Made by a program: the position numbers and the translations under genes | Part shown: piece after piece, positions 10,802 to 19,247 of the stretch | Position numbering within the stretch: position 1 is the stretch's first letter | Layout: each line of letters starts with the position of its first letter | Assembly (NCBI GenBank): GCA_024635765.1 | Contig: JAGXIE010000012.1 | Span: 1 to 33,110 of the forward strand | Origin: Flavobacteriaceae bacterium | Lineage (GTDB): Bacteria; Bacteroidota; Bacteroidia; Flavobacteriales; Flavobacteriaceae | DNA: 33,110 nt | Reading direction: 5' to 3' | Notes under the pieces: generated by a model | Databases searched by the model: none | Told to the model about the DNA's origin: nothing | What the model saw: the letters and a program-made list of their open reading frames with translations, nothing else

Positions 10802-11405
10802 AAATATTATTTTTGATTTCGGTGATGTATTCATCAATTTGGATAAAGAAGGTGCCATGAAAAATGCACTCGATCTTTTTGGAATAGACTCTTTTTCGGA
10901 AGAAATAACCGCTTTTAATAGTTTTTACGAACAAGGCCTAATTTCGACTGATGAATTTCTCGAATTCTATCTCAAAAACTTTCCCAATTTATCACGAGAG
11001 CAAATTTTGGATGCTTGGCAATCCATTTTAAAGGATTTTCCAACCCATCGGTTGGAATTCATTCAAAAATTAGCGTCCGATAAAAAATACAAGCTAATTT
11101 TATTGAGTAATACCAACGAGCTTCATATTAATTGGGTTAAGGAAAATGTTCCATTTTATGAAGATTTCAAGAATTCTTTTGATGCATTTTATCTTTCACA
11201 CGAAATAAATTTACGAAAACCTAATGTTGATATTTATCAATTCGTTCTCAATACGCATGATTTAAAAGCTGAAGAAACTTTATTTATTGACGATACTGAA
11301 GAAAACACTTTGGCCGCATCAAATTTAGGAATTCATACTTGGAACATTGATCCCTTTAAGGATGACATCGCCCAACTGTTCAAATTAAAATCAATACCGT
11401 TTTGA
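10794..11405 (+). CDS. HAD superfamily phosphatase (YihX-like)
   Basis: This is a 203-residue hydrolase of the haloacid dehalogenase superfamily. Motif I is IIFDFGDVFINLD near the N-terminus (nucleophilic Asp in DFGDV), motif II is LLSNTNE, motif III is the lysine of RKPNVDIYQ and motif IV is FIDDTEEN. A helical cap lies between motifs I and II, as in the YihX/epoxide-hydrolase-like branch. The start overlaps ribD by eight bases, and its stop overlaps the next start by four. Because riboflavin synthesis needs a phosphatase between RibD and lumazine synthase, and HAD enzymes perform that step in other bacteria, it could do so here. That is inference from position alone. Confidence 0.9.
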   Translation: MIKNIIFDFGDVFINLDKEGAMKNALDLFGIDSFSEEITAFNSFYEQGLISTDEFLEFYLKNFPNLSREQILDAWQSILKDFPTHRLEFIQKLASDKKYKLILLSNTNELHINWVKENVPFYEDFKNSFDAFYLSHEINLRKPNVDIYQFVLNTHDLKAEETLFIDDTEENTLAASNLGIHTWNIDPFKDDIAQLFKLKSIPF

Positions 11406-12259
11406 TTTATATTTTATTTAGCATACTCTCTTCAACTTTCATTTTTATAGTTTTCAAATTATTGGACACATTTAAAATTGATGCATCAAAAGCTATTGTC
11501 ATTAATTATATTTCAGCCTGCCTTTTTGGAATCTTCACAACTACAAAACCTGTGAATATCAATCAAATTGTCATTGAGAAATGGTTTTATGGCGCCATTG
11601 CCCTTGGCATTCTCTTTATTGCCATTTTTAATGTCATGGCCATGACAGCTCAAAAAAACGGATTGTCTGTGGCATCGGTAGCGACCAAAATGTCAGTAGT
11701 GATTCCTGTAGTTTTTGGGGTTTTGCTTTATAAGGAAGCTCTCAACCTCACTTTGGTTTTAGGAATAGTTCTCGCATTGTTATCAGTTTATTTAACATCT
11801 TCAAAATCCAACACGGTTAGTAACCTTAAACGCAATTTAACACTTCCATTATTTCTTTTTATCGGCTCTGGAATCATCGATACTACTATCAAGTTCTTTC
11901 AAACGAATTATATGGCAAACGATGGCATTTCTATTTTTTCCGCTACCATATTTTGCTTTGCAGCAATCGTTGGAATCATTCAACTGATCATCAAAAAGAA
12001 TATTAAATATGACTTTAAAACTATTATCGGTGGAGTTATTCTGGGCTTGGTTAATTTTGGATCCCTTTATTTTATTATAAAATCACTACAATTGGAAGGA
12101 TGGTCTAGCTCAACGGTTTTCACCCTAAATAACGTAGGAGTTGTAATGATCTCTACCTTAGTTGGTAAATTTCTATTTAAAGAACATTTATTGCCAAAAA
12201 ATTGGATTGGAATTGCAACTGCCATAGTATCTATTATTATTATAACTTTTGCCATATGA
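11402..12259 (+). CDS. EamA/DMT family transporter
   Basis: This is a 285-residue integral membrane protein with about ten hydrophobic segments in two similar halves, typical of the drug/metabolite transporter superfamily (EamA domains). The recognisable family feature is a conserved end-of-half segment (VVFGVLLYKEALNLTLVLGI), repeated in spirit near the C-terminus (LVGKFLFKEHL...NWIGI). It starts with TTG at 11402, overlapping the previous stop by four bases. No in-frame ATG occurs early enough to replace it. It ends in an ATGA overlap with the YigZ gene. The substrate is unknown; a metabolite exporter is the usual guess for the family. Confidence 0.9.
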   Translation: MIYILFSILSSTFIFIVFKLLDTFKIDASKAIVINYISACLFGIFTTTKPVNINQIVIEKWFYGAIALGILFIAIFNVMAMTAQKNGLSVASVATKMSVVIPVVFGVLLYKEALNLTLVLGIVLALLSVYLTSSKSNTVSNLKRNLTLPLFLFIGSGIIDTTIKFFQTNYMANDGISIFSATIFCFAAIVGIIQLIIKKNIKYDFKTIIGGVILGLVNFGSLYFIIKSLQLEGWSSSTVFTLNNVGVVMISTLVGKFLFKEHLLPKNWIGIATAIVSIIIITFAI

Positions 12260-12876
12260 TTGAAAAGGATTCCTATAAAACTATTACCAAATCCTCAGCA
12301 GAAGTTTTATTTAAGGATAAAAACAGCAAATTTTATGCTTATGCATTTCCTGTTTCAACAGAAGAAAAAGTAAAAGTCACAATTGAAACTTTAAAAAAGC
12401 AGCATCATTCGGCTCGTCACTTTTGCTATGCGTATCAATTTGGAAAGCAAGACAAAGACATCACATTTCGTGCAAATGATGATGGAGAACCCAATAACAG
12501 TGCTGGAATGCCCATTTATGGACAAATACAATCATTTGGCGTGACTAATATCCTAATTGTTGTTGTTCGGTATTTTGGAGGTACAAAACTTGGAGTTAGT
12601 GGATTAATTAACGCTTATAAAACCGCTGCTCAAATGGCATTGGAGTCTTCCAAAGTTATTGTTAGGACCATTAATCTAAATTACCTCATCACTTTTGATT
12701 ATAAAAACATGAACAAGGTGATGCGCATCATAAAGGAAAAGAATTTAAAAATCATAAATCAGACATTGGAAGTTAAATGTCAAATCGAAATTTCTGTCAG
12801 AATGAAAAATGCCGATACCGTTTTTGAGATTTTTAATAGTTTTCATCAAATTAACATCCGAGTTTTAAACGATTAA
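12256..12876 (+). CDS. yigZ: YigZ/IMPACT family protein
   Basis: This 206-residue cytosolic protein belongs to the YigZ/IMPACT family, whose N-terminal domain resembles the RNA-binding fold of ribosomal protein S5 and elongation factor domains. The signature FRANDDGEPNNSAGMPIYGQ and the following VVVRYFGGTKLGVSGL are unmistakable. I trimmed the ORF-track start: MIEKDSYKT at 12256 overlaps the transporter stop by ATGA, whereas the upstream 18 residues are an out-of-frame read of the transporter. Its stop overlaps the convergent thioesterase stop in a TTAA tetramer. The bacterial function is poorly defined; a link to translation is inferred from the eukaryotic relatives. Confidence 0.94.
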   Translation: MIEKDSYKTITKSSAEVLFKDKNSKFYAYAFPVSTEEKVKVTIETLKKQHHSARHFCYAYQFGKQDKDITFRANDDGEPNNSAGMPIYGQIQSFGVTNILIVVVRYFGGTKLGVSGLINAYKTAAQMALESSKVIVRTINLNYLITFDYKNMNKVMRIIKEKNLKIINQTLEVKCQIEISVRMKNADTVFEIFNSFHQINIRVLND

Positions 12877-13283
12877 TTTTGCAGTTTGTCTAAAAGATAT
12901 TGCGGACATCTGGTAGGTCGATTCCTATTAATATCCATAAAAACTAAAGATGTATTACCAGTCGCCAAAAGTTCGTTTTGTTCATTTAGTATTTCGTAAT
13001 CAAATTCGATAGTCGCTGTTGGAATTTTAACCAATTGTGTTTTTACTTTAATCAAGTCGTCATAACGAGCTGACTTTTTGTATTTTATACTCAAAGAGAT
13101 CACTGGAAGCATAATTCCATTTTCCTCCATTTGTTTATAAGACACTCCAAATTTTCGCAACCATTCCACCCTTCCAATCTCAAAATACTGTGCATAATTC
13201 CCATGATAGACCACACCCATTTGATCGGTTTCTCCATATCGAACTCTAAATTCAATTTCATCGTATTTTAGTGATTCTATCAT
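12873..13283 (-). CDS. Acyl-CoA thioesterase, 4HBT/YbgC family
   Basis: This is a 136-residue hot-dog fold thioesterase. The YbgC-like active-site segment is RYGETDQMGVVYHGNYAQYF, with Asp20 as the likely catalytic acid, followed by FEIGRVEWLRKFG. Such enzymes hydrolyse acyl-CoA thioesters. The gene is single, convergent with yigZ (four-base overlap of stops) and divergent from dnaA across 190 bases. Flavobacterial genomes commonly keep this gene beside dnaA. The chain-length preference is unknown. Confidence 0.95.
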   Translation of the reverse strand: MIESLKYDEIEFRVRYGETDQMGVVYHGNYAQYFEIGRVEWLRKFGVSYKQMEENGIMLPVISLSIKYKKSARYDDLIKVKTQLVKIPTATIEFDYEILNEQNELLATGNTSLVFMDINRNRPTRCPQYLLDKLQN

Positions 13284-13305
13284 CTTTTCTTAATTTTTTT
13301 TTGTA

Positions 13306-13314
13306 ATTTCCACA
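13306..13314 (+). promoter_or_regulatory. Weak DnaA-box-like site
   Basis: ATTTCCACA matches TTATCCACA at seven of nine positions. A second site, TTGTTCACA at 13378-13386, differs from TTATNCACA at one position. Together they hint at DnaA binding upstream of dnaA, either for autoregulation or as part of an origin. Confidence 0.3.
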
Positions 13315-13331
13315 AGATTTAAACATGAGGA

Positions 13332-13379
13332 AAAATTTCTTAATATTCAATACTAATTCATTTTTTTATTAAGAATTTT
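13332..13379. repeat. Inverted repeat in the dnaA upstream region
   Basis: AAAATTTCTTAATA at 13332-13345 is complementary to TATTAAGAATTTT at 13367-13379 with one bulged base and a 21-base AT-only spacer. It lies between the divergent thioesterase and dnaA genes and could be an operator or part of an unwinding region. Confidence 0.5.
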
Positions 13380-13408
13380 GTTCACATATTTGTCGAACTA
13401 AAATATTC

Positions 13409-13436
13409 AAGAGAAACTCAATTTTCTCTTTTTTTT
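13409..13436 (+). terminator. Terminator-like hairpin in the dnaA leader
   Basis: AAGAGAAA at 13409-13416 pairs with TTTCTCTT at 13423-13430 (loop CTCAAT), followed directly by more T residues. It ends about 37 bases before the dnaA ATG, so it would act as an attenuator if transcription starts upstream. The stem is AT-rich and weak. Confidence 0.4.
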
Positions 13437-13473
13437 GCTAATTAACTATCAACGAAAAAAAGTTACCTTAAGA

Positions 13474-14901
13474 ATGAATTTAACTGCACAAACAGTTTGG
13501 GATAACTGCCTGACTTTTATAAAGGACAATATACAACCTCAAGCATACAAAACCTGGTTTGAACCAATTGGAGCAGTAAAACTCACAGATAACGCGTTAA
13601 GCATTCAAGTACCAAGCAAATTTTTCTACGAATGGCTTGAAGAACATTATGTAAAGATATTGAAAGTTGCCTTAACCAAAGAACTTGGAGAATCTGCAAA
13701 GCTAGTCTATGTAATCAAAATGGAAAACAGTTATGGCAATAAGCAACCATTTACTGAAAAGATACCTAGTTCAAATAGAGGTGCTGTAAAATCTCAAGAT
13801 GTAGATATTCCGTTGCAGAATAAAAACCCTGAACTCAAAAATCCTTTTGTGATTCCGGGCATTCGAAATGTGAAGATTGAATCTCAATTGAATCCTAATT
13901 ATAATTTTGAAAATTTTCTAGAAGGCGACTCTAATCGCTTGGCAAGAAACGCTGGTTTAGCAGTTGCCAATAAACCTGGAGGCACTTCATTCAACCCTTT
14001 ATTAATATTTGGAGGAGTTGGTCTTGGAAAAACTCATTTGGCGCATGCCATCGGTGTAGACATAAAAGACAAGTATCCAGAGAAAACAGTTCTTTATATT
14101 TCAGCTGAAAAATTTACACAACAGTATATAGATTCGGTCAAAAAGAATAATAGAAATGATTTTATCCATTTTTATCAAATTATCGATGTGCTGATTATCG
14201 ATGACGTTCAGTTCCTATCAGGCAAATCTGGTACACAGGATGTATTCTTCCATATTTTCAACCATTTGCATCAGAACGGAAAACAGGTTATTTTAACCAG
14301 TGACAAGGCTCCCGTTGACATGCAGGATATTGAGCAACGCTTGCTTTCGAGATTTAAATGGGGACTTTCGGCAGAATTGCAAACACCAGATTTTGAAACC
14401 CGTGTTTCGATTTTGAAAAACAAACTCTATCGCGACGGTGTTGAAATGGACGATGATATTATTGAATACGTTGCTAAACATATCAAAACAAATGTCAGGG
14501 AATTAGAAGGCGCCATCATTTCTCTAATCGCACAATCCTCTTTTAATAAGAAGGAGATTACAGTCAGTCTGGCAAAAGAGATTGTAGAGAAGTTTGTTAA
14601 AAACACTAAACGTGAGGTATCAATTGATTATATACAAAAAGTAGTATCAGATTACTTCCAAATGGATGTGAGCACGCTTCAATCAAAAACTAGAAAACGA
14701 CATATAGTACAGGCAAGACAATTGGCCATGTTTTTTGCAAAAAAATTCACGAAAGCTTCTTTGGCAAGTATCGGTTCGCAAATTGGAAAGCGTGATCATG
14801 CCACTGTATTGCATGCTTGCAAAACAGTGGACAATCTTTCTTCTACTGATAAGCAGTTTAGGAAATACGTAGAGGATCTTTCAAAGAAACTGTCTCTTTA
14901 A
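13474..14901 (+). CDS. dnaA: Chromosomal replication initiator DnaA
   Basis: DnaA binds origin DNA, oligomerises with ATP and melts the origin to start replication. The ATG at 13474 (MNLTAQTVWDNCL) gives 475 residues, the flavobacterial norm; the ORF-track TTG start adds 13 residues with no family support. Domain I spans about 1-90, a variable linker 90-130, and the AAA+ domain has Walker A GGVGLGKTH and Walker B LIIDDVQF with sensor residues in RLLSRFKWG. The helix-turn-helix DNA-binding domain IV carries the signature KRDHATVLHACKTV. It is followed ten bases later by the tyrosine phosphatase gene. The chromosome origin may be close, but only weak DnaA boxes are visible upstream. Confidence 0.98.
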   Translation: MNLTAQTVWDNCLTFIKDNIQPQAYKTWFEPIGAVKLTDNALSIQVPSKFFYEWLEEHYVKILKVALTKELGESAKLVYVIKMENSYGNKQPFTEKIPSSNRGAVKSQDVDIPLQNKNPELKNPFVIPGIRNVKIESQLNPNYNFENFLEGDSNRLARNAGLAVANKPGGTSFNPLLIFGGVGLGKTHLAHAIGVDIKDKYPEKTVLYISAEKFTQQYIDSVKKNNRNDFIHFYQIIDVLIIDDVQFLSGKSGTQDVFFHIFNHLHQNGKQVILTSDKAPVDMQDIEQRLLSRFKWGLSAELQTPDFETRVSILKNKLYRDGVEMDDDIIEYVAKHIKTNVRELEGAIISLIAQSSFNKKEITVSLAKEIVEKFVKNTKREVSIDYIQKVVSDYFQMDVSTLQSKTRKRHIVQARQLAMFFAKKFTKASLASIGSQIGKRDHATVLHACKTVDNLSSTDKQFRKYVEDLSKKLSL

Positions 14902-14911
14902 TTTCAGCATT

Positions 14912-15370
14912 ATGACACGAATACTTTTTGTATGCTTAGGGAACATTTGTCGTTCACCTTTGGCTCACGGTATTTTGGAGTCAAAACTAGATTCTGACCA
15001 ATTTTATGTAGATTCTGCTGGAACCGGAAATTACCATATTGGTTCTCCACCTGATGATCGCTCTATAGAAGTTGCAAGGTGCAACGGTATCAACATTTCC
15101 AACCAGAAATGTCGACAATTTGAAGTTTCAGACTTTGATCATTTCGATTTTATTTATGTGATGGATAAGTCAAATTTTAGTGACATAGTAAAATTGGCTA
15201 GAAATCCTCATGATATTGAAAAAGTGCAATATATTCTGGACTCTGAAAGGCAAAATCTAAAAGAAGTCACTGACCCATACCATGGAGATCATAAGGACTT
15301 TGAGAATGTTTTTAACATATTAGACAAGGCCTGTGAATCAATTTCTGCAACGCTTCAAAGTTTTAAATAG
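14912..15370 (+). CDS. Low-molecular-weight protein tyrosine phosphatase
   Basis: This 152-residue cytosolic phosphatase has the complete active site: the phosphate-binding loop CLGNICRS (Cys8 nucleophile, Arg14) at the N-terminus and the general acid Asp121 in VTDPYHG. Bacterial members dephosphorylate tyrosine kinases and polysaccharide-synthesis proteins, but no kinase or capsule gene is present here. It starts ten bases after dnaA and is probably co-transcribed with it, an arrangement seen across Flavobacteriaceae. The physiological substrate is unknown. Confidence 0.95.
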   Translation: MTRILFVCLGNICRSPLAHGILESKLDSDQFYVDSAGTGNYHIGSPPDDRSIEVARCNGINISNQKCRQFEVSDFDHFDFIYVMDKSNFSDIVKLARNPHDIEKVQYILDSERQNLKEVTDPYHGDHKDFENVFNILDKACESISATLQSFK

Positions 15371-15440
15371 GAAAATTCTCTCCCTCTTTTTATCCTTTTT
15401 TTTGTAAATTACACTCAACAACCGCCTAAATATTGATAAA

Positions 15441-16841
15441 ATGAAATATTTAATATCAGTTGCTTTGGGCCTTATGTGCTCTTTTTTTTACGCACAAGAA
15501 ATAGATATTGAAGTTTTTGCAACTGGATTAAATAACCCTGTAAGTATCAAATATGCCGGTGATTCAAGACTTTTTGTTGTTGACCGAGATGGTTTGATAC
15601 AAATAGTAAATTCAAATGGTTCAAAAAATAGCACACCATTTTTAAATATTAATTCCATTGTTATTGATGGTGGAGGCGAACGTGGACTGTTGGGTTTGGC
15701 ATTTCATCCAAATTATAACTCAAACGGATATTTCTATGTTAACTATATCAATAATAGTGGTGATACAGTAATATCAAGATTCACAAGAAGCAGTACTGAT
15801 CCCGACCTTACCGATCAAAATTCCGAATTACAACTTTTGAGTTATGCGCAGCCTTTTGCCAATCATAACGGAGGTGACATGGAATTTGGGCCAGATGGTT
15901 ATTTGTACATCGCGTCAGGAGATGGTGGTTCAGCAGGAGATCCGGGCAATAGAGCACAATCATTAACAACTTTATTAGGTAAATTACTCCGAATAGATGT
16001 TGATGGCAATAGCAATGGAAATTATGGAATACCTGCTGATAATCCTTATGCGGGAAGTACAAGCGCAATGGAAGAAATATGGGCCTACGGTTTAAGAAAT
16101 CCCTGGAGGTTTTCATTTGATCGTTCTACTGGAGATCTTTGGATTGCAGATGTTGGACAAAATGCCATAGAGGAAATCAATATGGTTGCTTCAACTGTTG
16201 GTGGCGTTAACTATGGTTGGAGATGCTATGAAGGTAACTCTCCGTTCAATCTTTCAGGTTGTCCTACAAGCGATGCCTTCACTTTTCCAATAGCACAATA
16301 TACTCATACTGGGAGTGGAGCATTTAAATGCTCAATTACTGGTGGCTATCGTTATAGGGGAACGGCTCAACCATCCCTTTTGGGATTGTATTTCTTTGCT
16401 GACTTCTGCAGTGATGAAATTGGAATTCTAGAGCAATCTGGTGCCAATTGGAACATGACATTTACCCCTGCATTTACTGGAAATGGCTGGACTACCTTTG
16501 GTGAAGACATAAATGGTGAACTTTATATTGCTGGAATTGATTCAGATACTGTTTATAAAATTATTGATTCTAATTTGAGTGTAGATGAAAATGCTGCGTT
16601 TGAAGTAAAATTATTTCCTAATCCTGCCCAAAGCCAGATAACTTTGGATCTTATTGATTCTACAATAATCGTTCAATCAATAAACATTTACAGCGTTCAA
16701 GGAAAATTAATGATTTCTAATTCGGATATTAGTAGTCAATTAATCACTCTTTCTACAAAAGGACTGACAAGTGGAGTATATTTTGTAGAAATAATAAATA
16801 ACGAAGGATTTAGAGTTATTAAAAAGCTAATAAAACATTAA
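15441..16841 (+). CDS. Secreted PQQ-dependent sugar dehydrogenase with T9SS sorting domain
   Basis: This is a 466-residue exported beta-propeller of the soluble glucose/aldose dehydrogenase (GSDH) family, which oxidises sugars using pyrroloquinoline quinone. A signal peptide ends near FFYAQ. The propeller has the family marks GGERGLLGLAFHPNY, ANHNGGDMEFGPDG (likely catalytic His), YIASGDGGSAGDPGN and EIWAYGLRNPWRFSFD. The last ~80 residues (LFPNPAQSQITLDL... GVYFVEI) form a type A C-terminal domain for the type IX secretion system, so it should reach the cell surface or medium. It shares its last base with the start codon of the next gene. The sugar substrate, and the cell's source of PQQ, are not shown. 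Confidence 0.93.
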   Translation: MKYLISVALGLMCSFFYAQEIDIEVFATGLNNPVSIKYAGDSRLFVVDRDGLIQIVNSNGSKNSTPFLNINSIVIDGGGERGLLGLAFHPNYNSNGYFYVNYINNSGDTVISRFTRSSTDPDLTDQNSELQLLSYAQPFANHNGGDMEFGPDGYLYIASGDGGSAGDPGNRAQSLTTLLGKLLRIDVDGNSNGNYGIPADNPYAGSTSAMEEIWAYGLRNPWRFSFDRSTGDLWIADVGQNAIEEINMVASTVGGVNYGWRCYEGNSPFNLSGCPTSDAFTFPIAQYTHTGSGAFKCSITGGYRYRGTAQPSLLGLYFFADFCSDEIGILEQSGANWNMTFTPAFTGNGWTTFGEDINGELYIAGIDSDTVYKIIDSNLSVDENAAFEVKLFPNPAQSQITLDLIDSTIIVQSINIYSVQGKLMISNSDISSQLITLSTKGLTSGVYFVEIINNEGFRVIKKLIKH

Positions 16842-17557
16842 TGGAACACCAACCTGGAAAACTATATTTAATCCCTACTGGTTTAGGTGACAATCCTCCA
16901 TTAGAGATTTTACCTATTTCAATTAAAAAAGTCATAGAGTCGATAGACAATTATATTGTTGAAAATGAGAAAACGGCAAGACGGTTTATCAAATCAATCG
17001 ACCAAAAAAAATCACAACCTAGTTTAAAATTCCATATTTTAAATAAATATACCCAAGATGAAGAGCTTGCTCATTATCTTGATGCATGCAAGGAAGGTAA
17101 ATCTATGGGATTACTTTCAGAAGCTGGTTGTCCTGCTATTGCAGATCCAGGAGCTGATATTGTTAGACTGGCCCATCAAAATCACATTCAAGTAATACCA
17201 TTAGTTGGCCCTTCGAGCATTATACTGGCCTTAATGGGATCAGGGATGAATGGTCAGAGTTTTACTTTCAACGGGTATTTACCAATCGAGAAAAATGAGC
17301 GTAAAATGGAGTTAAAACGTTTGGAAAAATTATCGTTTGACCTTAACCAGTCTCAATTATTTATCGAAACGCCCTATAGAAATAATAAAATGCTTGAAGA
17401 TTTGTGCAGTATCTTACAACCGCAAACAAGGGTTTGTGTAGCTTGTGACTTAACACTTTCAACTGAATACATTAGAACAATGACGGTCAAAGACTGGAAG
17501 TTCGTGAAGGTTGATCTACACAAACGCCCAGCCATTTTTATTATTCACAAAGATTAA
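16841..17557 (+). CDS. RsmI-like SAM-dependent methyltransferase (tetrapyrrole methylase family)
   Basis: This 238-residue protein has the tetrapyrrole methylase fold used by RsmI, which 2'-O-methylates cytidine 1402 of 16S rRNA. Visible motifs are KLYLIPTGLGD at the N-terminus, LLSEAGCPAIADPGADIV, and VPLVGPSS-like 'IPLVGPSSIILALMGSG' followed by FNGYLP. It lacks the canonical RsmI opening 'VPTPIGN', and Bacteroidota often have this gene in addition to a true RsmI, so the exact target is uncertain. The ATG overlaps the stop of the preceding gene by one base. Its stop abuts that of the convergent lysozyme-like gene with no spacing. Confidence 0.88.
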   Translation: MEHQPGKLYLIPTGLGDNPPLEILPISIKKVIESIDNYIVENEKTARRFIKSIDQKKSQPSLKFHILNKYTQDEELAHYLDACKEGKSMGLLSEAGCPAIADPGADIVRLAHQNHIQVIPLVGPSSIILALMGSGMNGQSFTFNGYLPIEKNERKMELKRLEKLSFDLNQSQLFIETPYRNNKMLEDLCSILQPQTRVCVACDLTLSTEYIRTMTVKDWKFVKVDLHKRPAIFIIHKD

Positions 17558-18226
17558 TCAAAGGGTAATCTTGGCCCGTCGATCTGGGATAATTGAAGAT
17601 GTATCGTAACCTGAAAATTTCTTCATGTAAGATTTTATGGAAGTGCCAAAAGCATCAGAAAAAGTGTCGTTCCCATAACTTCTTAAGAACTTTTTAACGC
17701 TCCCAGGTCCAGCAAGATGTGCAGCAGCTAAAATTCCTGACTCAGTAATTTTAATGCCACTAACCGTTTTTCCTTCGAAACGGGTAATATCTTTACGTAA
17801 AACCCATTTGTTACGTTGAGCATTCGCTAAAAATGCTTTTTCCTGAAGTTCTGGGTTATATAAAAACTGATCAGCATTGTAAATACCAATTAACTTTAAC
17901 GTCTCTAGACCAAATTGGTATTTGCCTAGATAACCAAAATCATTTACAATTCTATAGTTACCTCTAGACTCCTTAAACCCGACGGCTTCCTTAAAACCTA
18001 GATAAGATTTACCTAATTGTGGTGAAAAAGGGGTTTGTATATTATTTTGAATTCCGTGACTACTTTCAGATAACATTGCGATATCCTTGTGAACTGTATA
18101 GTTAAGTTCTAATCCTGCCGTAGAATAATTAGTCATATCTACAGTTTTTTCCGGAAACAATGCGAAAATAACAACAGTTAAAATTGCAAGAGGGATTGCA
18201 AAATAATTAGTTAATTTTTTTATCAT
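17558..18226 (-). CDS. Lysozyme-like/transglycosylase-like envelope protein
   Basis: This is a 222-residue protein with one N-terminal membrane segment (IKKLTNYFAIPLAILTVVIF), acting as a signal or anchor, and a C-terminal lysozyme-like domain. The segment FKESRGNYRIVNDFGYLGKY resembles soluble lytic transglycosylase active sites, with the Glu of 'KESRG' as the likely catalytic acid. AAHLAGPGSVKKFL matches the later helix. I trimmed 20 residues from the ORF-track start: the ATG at 18226 is preceded by AGGAGT, and the longer start lies within a promoter -7 box. It faces a cell-wall gene group that includes mltG. The enzymatic role in peptidoglycan cutting is inferred. Confidence 0.8.
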   Translation of the reverse strand: MIKKLTNYFAIPLAILTVVIFALFPEKTVDMTNYSTAGLELNYTVHKDIAMLSESSHGIQNNIQTPFSPQLGKSYLGFKEAVGFKESRGNYRIVNDFGYLGKYQFGLETLKLIGIYNADQFLYNPELQEKAFLANAQRNKWVLRKDITRFEGKTVSGIKITESGILAAAHLAGPGSVKKFLRSYGNDTFSDAFGTSIKSYMKKFSGYDTSSIIPDRRAKITL

Positions 18227-18240
18227 AACTCCTAATTTTA

Positions 18241-18270
18241 TAGAACATAACAAACGTGTTTTTTGTTCTA
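18241..18270 (-). repeat. Inverted repeat in the leader of the lysozyme-like gene
   Basis: TAGAACA and TGTTCTA form a perfect seven-base stem around a 16-base loop that can itself form an alternative AACAAA/TTTGTT pair. It lies between the predicted transcript start and the ribosome binding site. Confidence 0.4.
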
Positions 18271-18283
18271 AATTTTCAGCATG

Positions 18284-18315
18284 CAAAGATATAAATATTA
18301 TTTACTTGCTGACAA
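18284..18315 (-). promoter_or_regulatory. Promoter of the lysozyme-like gene
   Basis: The minus strand shows TTG (18315-18313), a 21-base spacer and TATCTTTG (18291-18284), an exact Bacteroidota -33/-7 pair. It gives a leader of about 50 bases and sets the start at 18226. Confidence 0.65.
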
Positions 18316-18333
18316 TTAGACTGTTAATGTATG

Positions 18334-19245
18334 TTAAAAGTAGATGAAGTGCGCCTTCAGACCATTTTTACCGTCCAACTGCAGAGCGGGAAATGGAACC
18401 TTAATTACGTTCAAAACGTCAAATACTGATTTCAAAACATGGGAATTTGTTTTTATTTTTGTCAAATCTACATCTAAACTTAAATAGTATTGACGCCGAG
18501 ATTCAGGAATTATAATGATGTTATTAACAGATTCACTTTTTCCTTTGAGCATTCCTTCTCCACCATATCCAAAAGCAACGTTCAGCCATTTTGGGATCGT
18601 GCTTTCCTTAAAAAAAGAATGCACATTGACGCTCAACCAATAGGTTTGTCCATTGTAATCTTTTAATAATTCTTCAAGAAAACCATTTCCTAATTTATCA
18701 GGACGCTGTTGAGCAAAATCTGTTTGATGAAAAGAATATTTTAAAGTGATACGCTGTTCCTTCCATAGTAATTCTTGACCAACATACAACCCAGTTCCTG
18801 AAGCGTTGGCTATCATATCTCCCCAAGAGAAACCCCATTCTTCGCTAAAACCGTCAAAAACTTCAACCGCTGTTAAAAAAGCAAATCCCAAGGTGGAACC
18901 GTAAATTAATTGATTTTTTTCACTTTCTCCACTCCATTCCAGCATGTTCGCCCCTATCCTACCTATTTGGTATGATGAAAACATATGGCCTAGCTTATCC
19001 ATTTGAAGCCATTCGTCGTTATCATTTATGGTATGAAAATTTGATTGTGGATAATCCTTATACCATAATTGGTTCAAGCCAATTAAGGAAATAGTTGCCA
19101 AGGACGCTTCGGTAATATAAACGGCATTACGTCTTGGAATGTTTAATGTATCACTTGATTTTAAAAAGGAATCGATTTTAGATTGAGAAAAAGCAGACAA
19201 CGAAAGTAAAGAGACACATAGGATATGTTTTATTGAGCGTTTCAA
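18334..19245 (-). CDS. DUF2279 family periplasmic/outer-membrane protein
   Basis: This is a 303-residue protein with a signal peptide (cleavage near LSAFSQ) and the DUF2279/YfiM-like core DKLGHMFSSYQIGRI, then GFAFLTAVEVFDGFSEEWGFSWGDM. The His and acidic residues of these two segments are the family's conserved positions. The C-terminal third has alternating strands suggestive of an outer-membrane association. The function is not known. It starts two bases after mltG ends, so it belongs to the dapF-GNAT-mltG transcription unit and may take part in envelope assembly. Confidence 0.85.
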   Translation of the reverse strand: MKRSIKHILCVSLLSLSAFSQSKIDSFLKSSDTLNIPRRNAVYITEASLATISLIGLNQLWYKDYPQSNFHTINDNDEWLQMDKLGHMFSSYQIGRIGANMLEWSGESEKNQLIYGSTLGFAFLTAVEVFDGFSEEWGFSWGDMIANASGTGLYVGQELLWKEQRITLKYSFHQTDFAQQRPDKLGNGFLEELLKDYNGQTYWLSVNVHSFFKESTIPKWLNVAFGYGGEGMLKGKSESVNNIIIIPESRRQYYLSLDVDLTKIKTNSHVLKSVFDVLNVIKVPFPALQLDGKNGLKAHFIYF

Positions 19246-19247
19246 AA

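Noticed and set aside
16841-17557. Naming the methyltransferase RsmI outright
   Set aside because: Its N-terminal motif differs from canonical RsmI, and Bacteroidota often have both forms.
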